NCBI RefSeq assembly: GCF_046844695.1
Contig: NZ_CP177354.1
Span: 5,084,001-5,148,000, forward strand
DNA length: 64,000 nucleotides
Source of the DNA: Pokkaliibacter plantistimulans
Lineage (GTDB): Bacteria > Pseudomonadota > Gammaproteobacteria > Pseudomonadales > Balneatricaceae
Reading direction: 5' to 3'
The position numbers were made by a program, and so were the translations under genes. The stretch's first letter is position 1; the number at the start of each line of letters is the position of its first letter. The notes beneath the pieces were generated by a model. That model was not told where the DNA came from, did no database searches, and saw only the letters and a program-made list of their open reading frames with translations. This document shows positions 8,758-18,124 of the stretch, piece by piece.

Positions 8758-10233
8758 ATGGAACATCAGGTTGATTTGTATTATCTGATTGGCTTTGCAG
8801 CCATCACAGGCATAGCGATACTGGTCGCCCGCCTTCTAAGCCGTCCTCGCAACTCAGACAGAGTAATGAATACAGGTCCGGCTCACCACGACACAGTTCC
8901 CGTTGCCCCTCAGGACTCGCGCATCATTCAACGCGATCACCATTCCATTTCCCGCAAAGACATTACCCCGAGCGCACTGAAGGTGTTATACCGCCTGCAG
9001 GAAGCTGGCTTTGACGCCTATATCGTTGGTGGCGGTGTGCGCGACCTATTGTTGAACCTGCATCCCAAAGATTTTGACGTCGCCACTAATGCCAGCCCAG
9101 AAGAGGTTCACCGGCTGTTTCGCAACTCACGTATGATCGGCCGTCGTTTCAAGATCGTGCACGTACAGTTCGGTCGCGAAATCATTGAAGTGGCGACGTT
9201 TCGCGCACACCACGCTGAACAGGAAGAGCAGGGCTCGGATCATAGCCGTCAGGCAGCCAACGGTATGCTGCTTCGGGATAATGTCTACGGTACGCTGGAA
9301 GAGGATGTTGAACGACGGGACTTCACAATCAATGCGCTCTACTACACCACAAAAGACTTCTGTATCTACGACTATCATGGCGGCATTAGCGACCTCAACA
9401 ACCGCGTAGTACGAATTATCGGTGAGCCCGAAGCCCGTTACCGGGAAGACCCTGTTCGTATGTTGCGAGCGGTCCGCTTTGCCGGCAAGCTCGGGTTTGA
9501 TATTGAGCCCGTTACCGCTGCCCCGATTCATCAGTTAGCGCCTCTTCTGGCTGCTGTTTCAAACGCCCGTCTGTTTGACGAAGTGCTCAAGCTGCTCAGT
9601 TCAGGTCACGGCCTGCCCACATGGAAACTGATGTGGCAGTACGGGCTGATCGCCCCCATGCTGCCTGACACTTGGCAGAGCCTGCAAGGCGACGATGAAC
9701 AGACTGTGCAGAACCGGATGATGATTGAACTGGCCCTCGCCAATACCGATAAGCGTATTGCCGAAGGTCGTCCCGTTACCCCCGCCTTCCTCTATGCAGT
9801 ACTGCTGTGGGCCCCTTTACTAGAAGAGCTCAGCTATTTGCAGGATGAAGAGCGCATGCCATTAATTCCTGCCATGCATGAAGCTGCGCAGCGCATCATG
9901 GATCGTCAGGTAAAGCATATCGCTATTCCCCGCCGCATCAGCAGCATCATGCGTGAGATTTGGGAACTGCAGTTCCGGCTTCCACGTCGTCAGGGAAAAC
10001 GCCCGGACCAACTCATGGAACATCCTCGTTTTCGCGCCTCCTATGACTTCCTGCGCTTGCGAGAAGAGAGCGGTGAAGACCTCAACGGCCTGGGCATCTG
10101 GTGGGAGCGTTATCAGGAGCAGACTGACGACAGTCGCCGCTCGATGATTCAGGATCTCAAGGAAAACTACAGTGAGCCGCCACGCAGCAAGCGTCGACGC
10201 CGGCCACGTAAGCGGACCCCCTCTAATGAATGA
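8758..10233 (+). CDS. pcnB: Poly(A) polymerase I, with N-terminal hydrophobic anchor
   Basis: This 491-residue class II nucleotidyltransferase adds poly(A) tails that target RNAs for decay. The catalytic core is YIVGGGVRDLLLNLHPKDFDVAT with the two-Asp motif, followed by the family block RRFKIVHVQFGREIIEVATFRAHH and the neck RREDFTINALYY-like segment (RRDFTINALYY). The C-terminus is strongly basic (SKRRRRPRKRT), as in PAP I. Unusually, residues 8-27 from the first ATG (LIGFAAITGIAILVARLL) form a likely transmembrane helix; a start at Met37 (8866) would remove it but has a poor ribosome site, whereas 8758 is preceded by AAGAGCGG. folK overlaps the end by 8 bases. Confidence 0.93.
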   Translation: MEHQVDLYYLIGFAAITGIAILVARLLSRPRNSDRVMNTGPAHHDTVPVAPQDSRIIQRDHHSISRKDITPSALKVLYRLQEAGFDAYIVGGGVRDLLLNLHPKDFDVATNASPEEVHRLFRNSRMIGRRFKIVHVQFGREIIEVATFRAHHAEQEEQGSDHSRQAANGMLLRDNVYGTLEEDVERRDFTINALYYTTKDFCIYDYHGGISDLNNRVVRIIGEPEARYREDPVRMLRAVRFAGKLGFDIEPVTAAPIHQLAPLLAAVSNARLFDEVLKLLSSGHGLPTWKLMWQYGLIAPMLPDTWQSLQGDDEQTVQNRMMIELALANTDKRIAEGRPVTPAFLYAVLLWAPLLEELSYLQDEERMPLIPAMHEAAQRIMDRQVKHIAIPRRISSIMREIWELQFRLPRRQGKRPDQLMEHPRFRASYDFLRLREESGEDLNGLGIWWERYQEQTDDSRRSMIQDLKENYSEPPRSKRRRRPRKRTPSNE

Positions 10234-10729
10234 TGCCTGGCATGGTACGGAATTAGCCTGGATTGGTCTTGGTAGCAATCTGGAGTCACCTCACACTCAA
10301 GTGAGTACTGCACTGGAAGAGCTAGCAGGCATTCCAACTACTTGCGTACTGGCTCATTCAGGGTTATATCGTTCCGATCCGGTTGGCCCTCTTGGCCAAC
10401 CTGACTACATCAACGCCGTTGCCTTACTCCGTACGCAGCTTGAACCTCATGATCTGCTGGATGCCTTACAGGTCATAGAACAACTGCATCAGCGTCGGCG
10501 CATTCAACACTGGGGGCCGAGAACACTAGACCTCGACCTGCTACTTTACGGACAACAGCAAATCAGCACTGATCGCCTCCAAGTTCCCCACCCTTACCTG
10601 AGCCAGCGTAGTTTCGTACTCTATCCGCTGGCCGAAATCAGCCCTGGACTCACCCTTCCCGGTCTAGGCGCTCTGTTCGATTTATTAGCCCAATGCCCGA
10701 TGGGCACACTGAATCGTATTCCCGTATAA
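10226..10729 (+). CDS. folK: HPPK, 2-amino-4-hydroxy-6-hydroxymethyldihydropteridine pyrophosphokinase
   Basis: This 167-residue enzyme transfers pyrophosphate from ATP to the pterin alcohol, one step before dihydropteroate synthase (folP, also in this window). Signatures are the N-terminal AWIGLGSNLE, YRSDPVGPLGQPDYINAV, and the catalytic/metal block WGPRTLDLDLLLYG, then VPHPYLSQRSFVLYPLAEI. I used the ATG at 10226, which overlaps the pcnB stop, rather than an in-frame Met 54 bases upstream that lies wholly within pcnB. Confidence 0.95.
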   Translation: MNDAWHGTELAWIGLGSNLESPHTQVSTALEELAGIPTTCVLAHSGLYRSDPVGPLGQPDYINAVALLRTQLEPHDLLDALQVIEQLHQRRRIQHWGPRTLDLDLLLYGQQQISTDRLQVPHPYLSQRSFVLYPLAEISPGLTLPGLGALFDLLAQCPMGTLNRIPV

Positions 10730-10851
10730 TTTTGCTGCACTACAACAAAGAATAAGAGGACATGCGCTTGATCTTCGTTGTCATGACATGTCGCTCCAGT
10801 TGCATGCTCAACTAGTCTGGCTTCCATGCCTTGTTCAGGAACATTACTGAA

Positions 10852-11646
10852 ATGAAAAAGGTAACCCTGCACACCCTGACGCAGATGAAAGCGTCTGGCG
10901 AAAAAATTACCTGTCTTACTGCCTACGATGCCTGCTTTGCCAAAGTGCAAGACGAGGCTGGTGTCGAGATCATCCTGGTGGGTGATTCCCTTGGCATGGT
11001 GCTGCAAGGCAATAACAGCACTCTGCCTGTTACCGTTGAAGAAATGGTGTATCACACACGAGCCGTGGCTCGCGGCACACAACGTGCTATGGTGATGGCT
11101 GATATGCCCTTCATGAGCTATGCCACTCCGGCACAGGCAATGCAGAACGCCGGTTTACTGATGCAGGCAGGCGCCCACATTCTAAAACTGGAAGGTGGCG
11201 CATGGCTGGCTGAAACAGTTCGCATGCTCAGTGACAGAGGCGTACCTGTGTGCGCCCACCTTGGCCTGACGCCGCAAGCGGTCAACAAGCTGGGCGGCTT
11301 TCGTGTTCAGGGTCGTACACCTGAAAGCGCCAGGGAGCTGCTTGACGATGCAGCGATTCTGGAGGAAGCCGGTGCAAGTATGCTACTTCTGGAGTGCGTC
11401 CCAAGTAGCCTCGCCGCCGCCATCACACAGCAAGCACAGGTGCCTGTCATCGGTATCGGTGCGGGTGCAGCAACCGACTCACAGGTACTGGTCATGCATG
11501 ATCTGCTGGGCTTAAATACCGGTTACGTACCCCGCTTTGTTAAGAACTTCATGACAGAAGCAGAAGATATTCCTGGCGCTTTCCGCGCCTATGTCGCAGC
11601 CGTTAAGGAAGGTCGCTTTCCTTCTGACGAACATGGATTTGAATAA
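10852..11646 (+). CDS. panB: 3-methyl-2-oxobutanoate hydroxymethyltransferase
   Basis: PanB (264 aa, the usual length) converts alpha-ketoisovalerate and methylene-tetrahydrofolate to ketopantoate, the first committed step of pantothenate synthesis. The TIM-barrel motifs TAYD, LVGDSLGMVLQG, ADMPFMSY, KLEGG and GIGAG are present. I placed the start at MKKVTLHTL, seven codons after the first in-frame ATG (10831), because homologues begin there. The stop overlaps the panC ATG by one base, so the pair is translationally coupled. Confidence 0.96.
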   Translation: MKKVTLHTLTQMKASGEKITCLTAYDACFAKVQDEAGVEIILVGDSLGMVLQGNNSTLPVTVEEMVYHTRAVARGTQRAMVMADMPFMSYATPAQAMQNAGLLMQAGAHILKLEGGAWLAETVRMLSDRGVPVCAHLGLTPQAVNKLGGFRVQGRTPESARELLDDAAILEEAGASMLLLECVPSSLAAAITQQAQVPVIGIGAGAATDSQVLVMHDLLGLNTGYVPRFVKNFMTEAEDIPGAFRAYVAAVKEGRFPSDEHGFE

Positions 11647-12494
11647 TGCTAGTACTGCCCACCATTGCTGAGCTACGCCAGCAACTCCATGTCGAACGCA
11701 TGCGTACTCACAAGATTGCCTTCGTGCCAACTATGGGTAACCTGCACGATGGCCATATTTCGCTGATTCACAAAGCCCGTGAAGAAGCAGATGTGGTCGT
11801 GGCGAGCATCTTTGTCAACCCGCTGCAGTTCGGCGCCAATGAGGATCTGGAACGCTACCCACGTACCTTTGCGGAAGACAGCGCCAAACTCGAAGAAAGC
11901 GGTTGTGATTATTTATTTGCCCCCAGTGTCGAGGAAATGTATCCGCAAGGTCTGACCAGTCAGACCATAGTTGATGTTCCAAGGCTGTCATCATTGCATT
12001 GCGGTGCCAGCAGACCAGGACACTTTCGTGGCGTAGCCACAGTCGTCGCCAAACTCTTTGGCATTGTTCAGCCTGATGTTGCCATCTTTGGCCTGAAAGA
12101 TTTCCAGCAACTGGCGGTGATTCGCCAGATGGTCAACGACCTCTGCTTGCCCGTTACCATTCTTGGAGCAGAAATTGCGCGTGCAGAAAGCGGTCTTGCG
12201 TTAAGTTCACGTAATGGCTACCTGACCTCCGGCGAGTTGCAGACCGCGCCCCTGCTGTACCAGACTCTGCAGGGTATTGAGCAGCGCATTACCGCAGGAG
12301 AGGTAGACTTCAGACAGCTCGAAGCGGAAGCCAAGCAACAGTTGAATGAACTGGGGCTAGAACCTGATTACTTCAACATCTGTAACCAGGCGACACTGGA
12401 ACTGGCAGAGTCCGATGACAAGCAGTTAGTTATTCTGGCAGCCAGCTACCTGGGCAAGGCACGACTGATCGACAATATTCGTATTCAACGCTGA
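11646..12494 (+). CDS. panC: Pantothenate synthetase
   Basis: PanC (282 aa) condenses pantoate with beta-alanine in an ATP-dependent reaction. Family motifs are FVPTMGNLHDGHISLI (HIGH-type nucleotide-binding loop), FVNPLQFGANEDLERYPR, GHFRGVATVVAKLF, FGLKDFQQLAVIR and the KMSKS-like LSSRNGYL. It follows panB with a one-base overlap and ends in a terminator. panD is not in the window. Confidence 0.96.
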   Translation: MLVLPTIAELRQQLHVERMRTHKIAFVPTMGNLHDGHISLIHKAREEADVVVASIFVNPLQFGANEDLERYPRTFAEDSAKLEESGCDYLFAPSVEEMYPQGLTSQTIVDVPRLSSLHCGASRPGHFRGVATVVAKLFGIVQPDVAIFGLKDFQQLAVIRQMVNDLCLPVTILGAEIARAESGLALSSRNGYLTSGELQTAPLLYQTLQGIEQRITAGEVDFRQLEAEAKQQLNELGLEPDYFNICNQATLELAESDDKQLVILAASYLGKARLIDNIRIQR

Positions 12495-12518
12495 GGCCGG
12501 TTATCCGGCCTTTTTATT
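12495..12518 (+). terminator. Rho-independent terminator after panC
   Basis: GGCCGG-TTAT-CCGGCC followed by TTTTTATT, starting at the panC stop. Confidence 0.85.
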
Positions 12519-12639
12519 ATCTTGCGCCTTGTCATAGCCATTTAATCTAACCAGCAGCATAGTATCGGCTGGAATATTAACCCGGCCATCACCTATGATG
12601 GCCTAAGCAACCAAGTACAACTCATCAAGGGAGATCCTT

Positions 12640-13818
12640 ATGCGTGATGTAGTGATCGTCGCAGCAGGCAGAACAGCAGTTGGAAGTTTTGGTGGTGGCC
12701 TTGCAGCTATGACTGCAGCGGAGCTGGGTGCAACAGTAATCAAAACCTTGCTGCAGCAAGTGGATCTTGATCCTGCACAGGTCAATGAAGTCATTCTGGG
12801 TCAGGTACTCACTGCCGGTTGCGGTCAGAATCCTGCCCGTCAAAGCGTCATCAAAGCGGGTCTACCTGATACCATCCCCGGTATGACCATCAACAAGGTT
12901 TGCGGCTCAGGACTTAAAGCCATCCACCTGGCCGCACAGGCCATTCGCTGTGGTGATGCAGACATCGTCATCGCAGGCGGCCAGGAAAGCATGAGTCAGG
13001 CCCCCCATGTGCTGCCGAAGTCGCGTGATGGACAGCGTATGGGTGACTGGAAAATGATTGACTCCATGATCACCGACGGCCTTTGGGATGCATTCAACAA
13101 CTATCACATGGGCATTACGGCGGAAAATATCGTCAGCAAGTATGGTTTCAGCCGGGAAGAGCAAGATGCCTTTGCTGCTGAATCGCAGCGCAAAGCAGGT
13201 GAAGCCATGGCGGCAAATCGCTTTGCGGACGAGATCATTCCTGTCAGTATCCCACAGCGTAAAGGCGACCCTATCGTCATCGATAAAGACGAACAGCCCC
13301 GTCCAGGTACTACAGCTGAATCACTGGCGAAACTTCGCCCTGCCTTCAAACCTGACGGCAGCGTGACAGCAGGTAACGCCTCATCCCTGAATGACGGTGC
13401 GGCTGCGGTTATCCTGGCAAGTGCAGAGAAAGCCAAAGCACTGGGACTGCCCATTCTGGCTACCATCAAAGCGTACTCAAGCGCTGGTGTAGCACCTGAA
13501 ATCATGGGTACCGGGCCAATTGACGCGACTCGCAAGTGCCTGGAGAAGGCAGGCTGGGATATCAACGAGCTGGATCTAATAGAAGCCAACGAAGCGTTCG
13601 CTGCCCAGGCAATGTCGGTTAACAAAGACTTGGGCTGGGACACCAGCAAGGTCAACGTCAACGGCGGTGCTATTGCGCTTGGCCATCCCATTGGGGCGTC
13701 AGGTTGCCGCATTCTGGTTAGCCTGCTGCACGAGATGATCAAGCGCGATGCCCACAAAGGCTTGGCGACCTTGTGTATCGGTGGCGGCATGGGAGTTGCT
13801 CTTGCCATCGAGCGTTAA
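12640..13818 (+). CDS. Acetyl-CoA C-acetyltransferase (thiolase)
   Basis: This 392-residue degradative/biosynthetic thiolase forms or cleaves acetoacetyl-CoA. The acyl-accepting Cys88 is in NKVCGSGLKAI, the His motif is EANEAFAAQ...GGAIALGHPIGASG and the second catalytic Cys is in LCIGGGMGVA. Length and motifs match AtoB/PhaA-type enzymes; which pathway it serves (ketone-body use, polyhydroxybutyrate, or mevalonate-like input) cannot be told because no phaB/phaC or ato genes are adjacent. It is a monocistron bounded by terminators on both sides. Confidence 0.93.
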   Translation: MRDVVIVAAGRTAVGSFGGGLAAMTAAELGATVIKTLLQQVDLDPAQVNEVILGQVLTAGCGQNPARQSVIKAGLPDTIPGMTINKVCGSGLKAIHLAAQAIRCGDADIVIAGGQESMSQAPHVLPKSRDGQRMGDWKMIDSMITDGLWDAFNNYHMGITAENIVSKYGFSREEQDAFAAESQRKAGEAMAANRFADEIIPVSIPQRKGDPIVIDKDEQPRPGTTAESLAKLRPAFKPDGSVTAGNASSLNDGAAAVILASAEKAKALGLPILATIKAYSSAGVAPEIMGTGPIDATRKCLEKAGWDINELDLIEANEAFAAQAMSVNKDLGWDTSKVNVNGGAIALGHPIGASGCRILVSLLHEMIKRDAHKGLATLCIGGGMGVALAIER

Positions 13819-13850
13819 GCTGTAATTTTCTCAACCAGTGTCATGAACAG

Positions 13851-13878
13851 AAAAAGCCACTTAGCGTGGCTTTTTCTT
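13851..13878. terminator. Bidirectional terminator between thiolase and cytochrome c' gene
   Basis: AAAAAGCCAC-TTAGC-GTGGCTTTTTC has A and T tracts on both sides, so it can serve the convergent thiolase (+) and cytochrome (-) genes. Confidence 0.8.
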
Positions 13879-13926
13879 CATTAGATACTATAAAAGCAAT
13901 ATACGGCCCAAGCTGACGAATACATG

Positions 13927-14385
13927 CTAGGGCTGGCGGAAGCCGTCATGACAGCTTTTACATGCTCTACCCAGACCAGCGACATCCTTGGCTGCCAAAT
14001 CCGGGTCATTCTTATCGACTGCCATTTTCACATTTGCCAGGGCCTCTTTGAAATTACCTTGCGCCTGCTTAAATAACTCGGGCTCTTCCCAGATTCTTGG
14101 TAAAGCCTCACTTTCACCTACGGCGGTTCCCGGCAGGAATGCGGCAAAAGCTCTGTCACTCGCCTGCTCCAGAGCCGAAACATAGCCTTGAGCAGCAGCT
14201 TGATCCCACTTGCTCTTGTCCTTCAGCATTGACCGGAGCATGCCGCTATTTTCTTTAAACTCATGAAAGGCATCCTGCCGGTAACTAACCACCTGCTCGG
14301 GTGACATGCCACTCAGATCATCTGCCGCCCAGACTGTCCCTGCCACCACACCTAATAACGTTGCAAACAACACGATTCGTTTCAT
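13927..14385 (-). CDS. Cytochrome c'-type periplasmic protein
   Basis: The protein has 152 residues with a signal peptide (MKRIVLFATLLGVVAGTVWA) and a single C-terminal haem-binding CKSCH (residues 142-146) in a four-helix-bundle type sequence, the architecture of the cytochrome c'/c-556 family. These proteins bind gases such as NO or act as small electron carriers in the periplasm. The start was set at 14385, preceded by GGAAGAG; an ORF extension upstream to 14487 would bury the signal peptide. It is convergent with the thiolase gene and lies after the pnp terminator. Confidence 0.85.
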   Translation of the reverse strand: MKRIVLFATLLGVVAGTVWAADDLSGMSPEQVVSYRQDAFHEFKENSGMLRSMLKDKSKWDQAAAQGYVSALEQASDRAFAAFLPGTAVGESEALPRIWEEPELFKQAQGNFKEALANVKMAVDKNDPDLAAKDVAGLGRACKSCHDGFRQP

Positions 14386-14472
14386 CTTCGGCTCTTCCCG
14401 TCCATTATCCATGCCAATAACAGTCAAACCCCATCCTACTGTTACCCTGCAAAACAGCGCCAGCTTAAAACA

Positions 14473-14500
14473 GAAAAGGGACCTCAAGGTCCCTTTTTAG
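14473..14500 (-). terminator. Rho-independent terminator after pnp
   Basis: AAAAGGGACC-TCAA-GGTCCCTTTTT, with a T tract in both orientations, lies 33 bases beyond the pnp stop. Confidence 0.85.
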
Positions 14501-14532
14501 TGTTTCAGAATGTGATTCAGGATGCCAGCCGA

Positions 14533-16629
14533 TTACTCAGCAGTCACATCTTTCATGGTCAGTTTGATACGACCGCGCTGATCGACATCCAGAACGCGCA
14601 CAAGCACTTCGTCGCCTTCGTTAACAAAGTCGGAGACATTGTTAACGCGCTCCTGGCTGATCTGGGAAATGTGAACCAGACCGTCTTTGCCTGGAAGGAT
14701 ATTCACAAATGCACCGAAGTCCGCCAGACGCACAACTTTGCCTTTGTATACCTTACCTACCTCAGCCTCACAAACAATAGCTTCAATACGCTGCTTGGCC
14801 GCATCGGCAGCGACCTTGTTCTCTGCGTAAACACGTACAGAGCCATCATCTTCGATATCGATAGAGGCGCCAGTTTCTTCACAGATAGAGCGAATAGTAG
14901 CACCACCTTTACCGATAACATCACGGATCTTATCGGAATCGATTTTCATGGTCAGCATGCTAGGCGCATTTGGCGACACCTCAGGACGTGCATAACCGAT
15001 AACCTTGGCCATTTCACGCAGAATGTGCAGACGTGCATCACGAGCCTGCTCCAGGGCAATTTCCATGATCTCTTCGGTGATACCCTGAATTTTGATGTCC
15101 ATCTGCAGAGCAGTAATACCACTTTCAGAACCCGCCACCTTGAAGTCCATGTCACCTAGGTGATCTTCATCACCCAGAATATCGGTCAGAACAGCAAAGC
15201 CGCTTTCTTCCTTTACCAGACCCATAGCGATACCAGCGACCGGCTTCTTGACTGGTACGCCGGCATCCATCAGTGCCAGGCTGGCAGCGCAGACTGACGC
15301 CATTGAGCTGGAGCCGTTAGATTCAGTAATTTCCGAAACGATGCGAATGGAATAGGGGAATTCATCATCGCTGGGCAGCATCGCTTCCACACCACGACGG
15401 GCAAGACGACCGTGGCCAATTTCACGGCGTCCGGGTGGACCCATGCGACCACACTCACCTACAGAATAGGGTGGGAAGTTGTAATGCAGCATAAAGCGGT
15501 CTTTACGCTCACCTTCCAAAGCATCGATAACCTGTGCATCACGCATGGTACCCAAGGTACAGGTTGCCAGAGACTGTGTTTCGCCACGGGTGAAAAGAGC
15601 AGAACCGTGGGTGCGCTTAAGAACACCAACGTCCACATTTATAGGACGTACAGTCTTGTTGTCACGACCATCGATACGGGCTTCGCCACGGATGATGCGA
15701 CCACGAACAATGTCTTTTTCCAGGCCATTGAACAATCCGGCGACTTCACTGGCATCTGCAGCATTCTCACCCACGGTCAGTTCAGTCAATGCTTTGCTAC
15801 GCAGAGCATCAATAGCTTCACGGCGGGCAGTTTTGTCACTCACAATGTAGGCAGCAGCCAGCTCATCACCGACCAGTGACTGCAAACGTGACTTCAGCTC
15901 AGAGTTCACTGGCTCTGGTTGCCAATCCCAGGCAGACTTGCCTACTTCTGCGGCAAACTCGTTGATGGCCTTGATAGCCACCTGCATTTCCATATGGCCA
16001 AACAGAACTGCTCCCAACATTTCGTCTTCGGTCAGCTCTTTGGCTTCAGATTCAACCATCAGTACCGCTTCGTTGGTACCCGCAACCACCATGTCTAACA
16101 GTGAGGTTGCCAGCTGTGGGTAGCTGGGGTTGAGTACATAGCCGCTGTCTTCGCTAAAACCTACACGAGCAGCACCGATGGGACCATGGAAGGGAATCCC
16201 GGAGATAGTCAGGGCAGCAGATGCGCCCAGCATTGCAGCAATATCTGGATCCTGCTCCTTGCTTGCAGAAACAACAGTACAGATTACCTGCACTTCATTG
16301 TTGAAGCCTTTGGGGAACAGCGGACGAATCGGACGATCAATCAGGCGAGAGGTCAATGTTTCCTTTTCGGAGGCTTTCGCTTCACGCTTGAAGAAACCGC
16401 CAGGAATCTTACCTGCAGCGTAGGTTTTCTCCTGATAGTGTACAGTCAGAGGGAAGAAATCCTGACCGGGCTTGGCTTCGCGGGCACCGACTACGGTACA
16501 AAGTACCTGTGAGTCGCCCATAGTGACCATTACCGCACCAGAAGACTGGCGGGCAACACGACCGGTTTCCAGAACTACTTCCTGGCCACCATACTGAAAA
16601 GTCTTGGTAACGACGTTAAACATCGACAT
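14533..16629 (-). CDS. pnp: Polynucleotide phosphorylase
   Basis: PNPase (698 aa) degrades RNA 3'-to-5' by phosphorolysis and is a degradosome component. It has two RNase PH-like domains (core FFPLTVHYQEKTYAAGKIPGG and FMLHYNFPPYSVGECGRMG), the helical linker, a KH domain (IRDVIGKGGATIRSICEETG) and a C-terminal S1 domain (GKVYKGKVVRLADFGAFVNI). It is the last gene of the rimP-nusA-infB operon, after rpsO. A strong hairpin in the 206-base gap before it resembles the processing/terminator region known at rpsO-pnp in E. coli. Confidence 0.98.
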   Translation of the reverse strand: MSMFNVVTKTFQYGGQEVVLETGRVARQSSGAVMVTMGDSQVLCTVVGAREAKPGQDFFPLTVHYQEKTYAAGKIPGGFFKREAKASEKETLTSRLIDRPIRPLFPKGFNNEVQVICTVVSASKEQDPDIAAMLGASAALTISGIPFHGPIGAARVGFSEDSGYVLNPSYPQLATSLLDMVVAGTNEAVLMVESEAKELTEDEMLGAVLFGHMEMQVAIKAINEFAAEVGKSAWDWQPEPVNSELKSRLQSLVGDELAAAYIVSDKTARREAIDALRSKALTELTVGENAADASEVAGLFNGLEKDIVRGRIIRGEARIDGRDNKTVRPINVDVGVLKRTHGSALFTRGETQSLATCTLGTMRDAQVIDALEGERKDRFMLHYNFPPYSVGECGRMGPPGRREIGHGRLARRGVEAMLPSDDEFPYSIRIVSEITESNGSSSMASVCAASLALMDAGVPVKKPVAGIAMGLVKEESGFAVLTDILGDEDHLGDMDFKVAGSESGITALQMDIKIQGITEEIMEIALEQARDARLHILREMAKVIGYARPEVSPNAPSMLTMKIDSDKIRDVIGKGGATIRSICEETGASIDIEDDGSVRVYAENKVAADAAKQRIEAIVCEAEVGKVYKGKVVRLADFGAFVNILPGKDGLVHISQISQERVNNVSDFVNEGDEVLVRVLDVDQRGRIKLTMKDVTAE

Positions 16630-16801
16630 AGCTTCTTATCTTCCTTATTCGGACACCGATGAGGATGCTGCTATAGCCGTAAAGCCAGTACTGCGCTGGA
16701 CTCAAGGGTGTAAACCCAGAGCAGTACAGGCTCAGAAAGTCAGCGTCCATTCAACTGTGTCTTGGATGTAGCACAGGAGCAAACCGCCCCCGCTAAATGA
16801 C

Positions 16802-16827
16802 GAACGCCGCAGTAAACTGCGGCGTTC
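16802..16827 (-). terminator. Perfect hairpin between rpsO and pnp (terminator/processing site)
   Basis: Arms GAACGCCGCAGT/ACTGCGGCGTTC with a 2-base loop start 9 bases after the rpsO stop. There is no long U run, so it could be an attenuating terminator or an RNase III-type processing signal of the pnp leader, as known in E. coli. Confidence 0.6.
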
Positions 16828-16835
16828 CATATCGC

Positions 16836-17105
16836 TTAGCGACGCAGGCCCAAGCGACCGATCAGCTGAGTGTAACGCTCAGCATCTTTGTTCTTCAGGT
16901 AGTCCAGCAGCTTACGGCGCTGGTTAACCATGCGGATCAGACCACGACGAGAGTGGTGATCCTTGGCGTTAGCCTTAAAGTGAGATTGCAGGCTGTCAAT
17001 ATTAGCAGATAGCAGAGCAACCTGAACTTCAGGTGAGCCGGTATCATTCTCAGCCTGAGCAAAATCTTTCAGAATCTGAGCCTTATGTTCAGCGGTCAAA
17101 GCCAT
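16836..17105 (-). CDS. rpsO: 30S ribosomal protein S15
   Basis: S15 (89 aa) binds the central domain of 16S rRNA and nucleates platform assembly. The sequence starts MALTAEHKAQIL and has the family blocks DTGSPEVQVALLSANI and HSRRGLIRMVNQRRKLLDYLK. The ATG at 17105 is chosen over an in-frame start 14 codons upstream because the mature protein begins ALTAEHK. It lies between truB and pnp. Confidence 0.98.
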   Translation of the reverse strand: MALTAEHKAQILKDFAQAENDTGSPEVQVALLSANIDSLQSHFKANAKDHHSRRGLIRMVNQRRKLLDYLKNKDAERYTQLIGRLGLRR

Positions 17106-17178
17106 TTCAATAACTCCAATAATCAATATGCAACCAACAGACGCCAACCGTGCATATTTACAGATGGCGCGCCCTCCC

Positions 17179-18114
17179 TTAGGAGGTTTTTAGCAAGCGC
17201 CGCGGATGCAGCATCCCCGAAGCTACAACTTCACCTAGACCTAAAAACTCACCCGTATTCGCGTAGATACGCAAGAGCGGATCAGCCTGCACATCAGTCA
17301 GCGCAATACGCTGCCCCTGACGTAGCCTCTCGGTCTGCAAAGGGTCTAATTCTACAGTATTCAGATGCATTACGGCAGTCTCTGCCAGCATTAAATGATG
17401 CAGCAAAGGATTGTCGATTTCTTCTGGCTGAGCAGTCTGTTGCAACTGCTCCAGAGTCATCGCGTTTGCCAGAGTAAACGGCCCTGCCAGGGTACGCCGT
17501 AATACCTCGACATGTGCACCACAGCCGAGCGCCTCGCCGATATCCGCTACCAGCGAGCGAATATAGGTCCCTTTACTGCACTTTACTTCAAGCTCCAGCG
17601 TAGACTCTGACCAGTTAAGCAAGCGCAGAGAAGAGATAGTAACCTGGCGACGTTTTGTCTCCATGTCGATACTTCTCCCCTCCCGAGCCAACTTATAGAG
17701 AGGCTGGCCATCTACTTTAAGAGCAGAATAAAGGGGTGGCAGTTGTTCAATCTCACCACGAAAACGGCACAAAACCGACTCAATCAGCTCAGCCGTCAAC
17801 GCAGGGAGGGGACGCTGAAGCAATACCTGTCCTTCAGCATCAGCTGTGTCGGTGGTAGTACCAAGCCGAGCCACAGTCACATACCCCTTATCAGCATCGA
17901 GCAATAACTGGGAAAACTTGGTAGCCTCACCAAAACACAGAGGCAGCACCCCCGTTGCCAGAGGGTCAAGTGCACCGGTGTGACCCGCTTTCGCGGCTCG
18001 AAGCAAATGACGTACTTTTTGCAAGGCGGAATTGGAGGTCAGCCCCTGGGGCTTATCCAGCACCAGAATACCACTGACCTCCCGCCAGTAATTGGAAGAC
18101 TTTTTCTGACTCAT
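17179..18114 (-). CDS. truB: tRNA pseudouridine-55 synthase
   Basis: TruB (311 aa) makes pseudouridine 55 in the T-loop of tRNAs. The catalytic Asp50 is in HTGALDPLATGVLPL, with YSALKVDGQPLYKLAREG and the C-terminal PUA-like segment following. I used the ATG at 18114 (MSQKKSSNYW), 10 bases after the rbfA stop; an upstream in-frame start at 18195 would overlap rbfA deeply. It is part of the nusA-infB operon. Confidence 0.97.
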   Translation of the reverse strand: MSQKKSSNYWREVSGILVLDKPQGLTSNSALQKVRHLLRAAKAGHTGALDPLATGVLPLCFGEATKFSQLLLDADKGYVTVARLGTTTDTADAEGQVLLQRPLPALTAELIESVLCRFRGEIEQLPPLYSALKVDGQPLYKLAREGRSIDMETKRRQVTISSLRLLNWSESTLELEVKCSKGTYIRSLVADIGEALGCGAHVEVLRRTLAGPFTLANAMTLEQLQQTAQPEEIDNPLLHHLMLAETAVMHLNTVELDPLQTERLRQGQRIALTDVQADPLLRIYANTGEFLGLGEVVASGMLHPRRLLKTS

Positions 18115-18124
18115 CAGCGAACAC

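Noticed and set aside
14500..15159. Plus-strand ORF of 219 codons opposite pnp (and similar ones opposite infB and nusA)
   Set aside because: Shadow frames of highly conserved genes; no ribosome sites.
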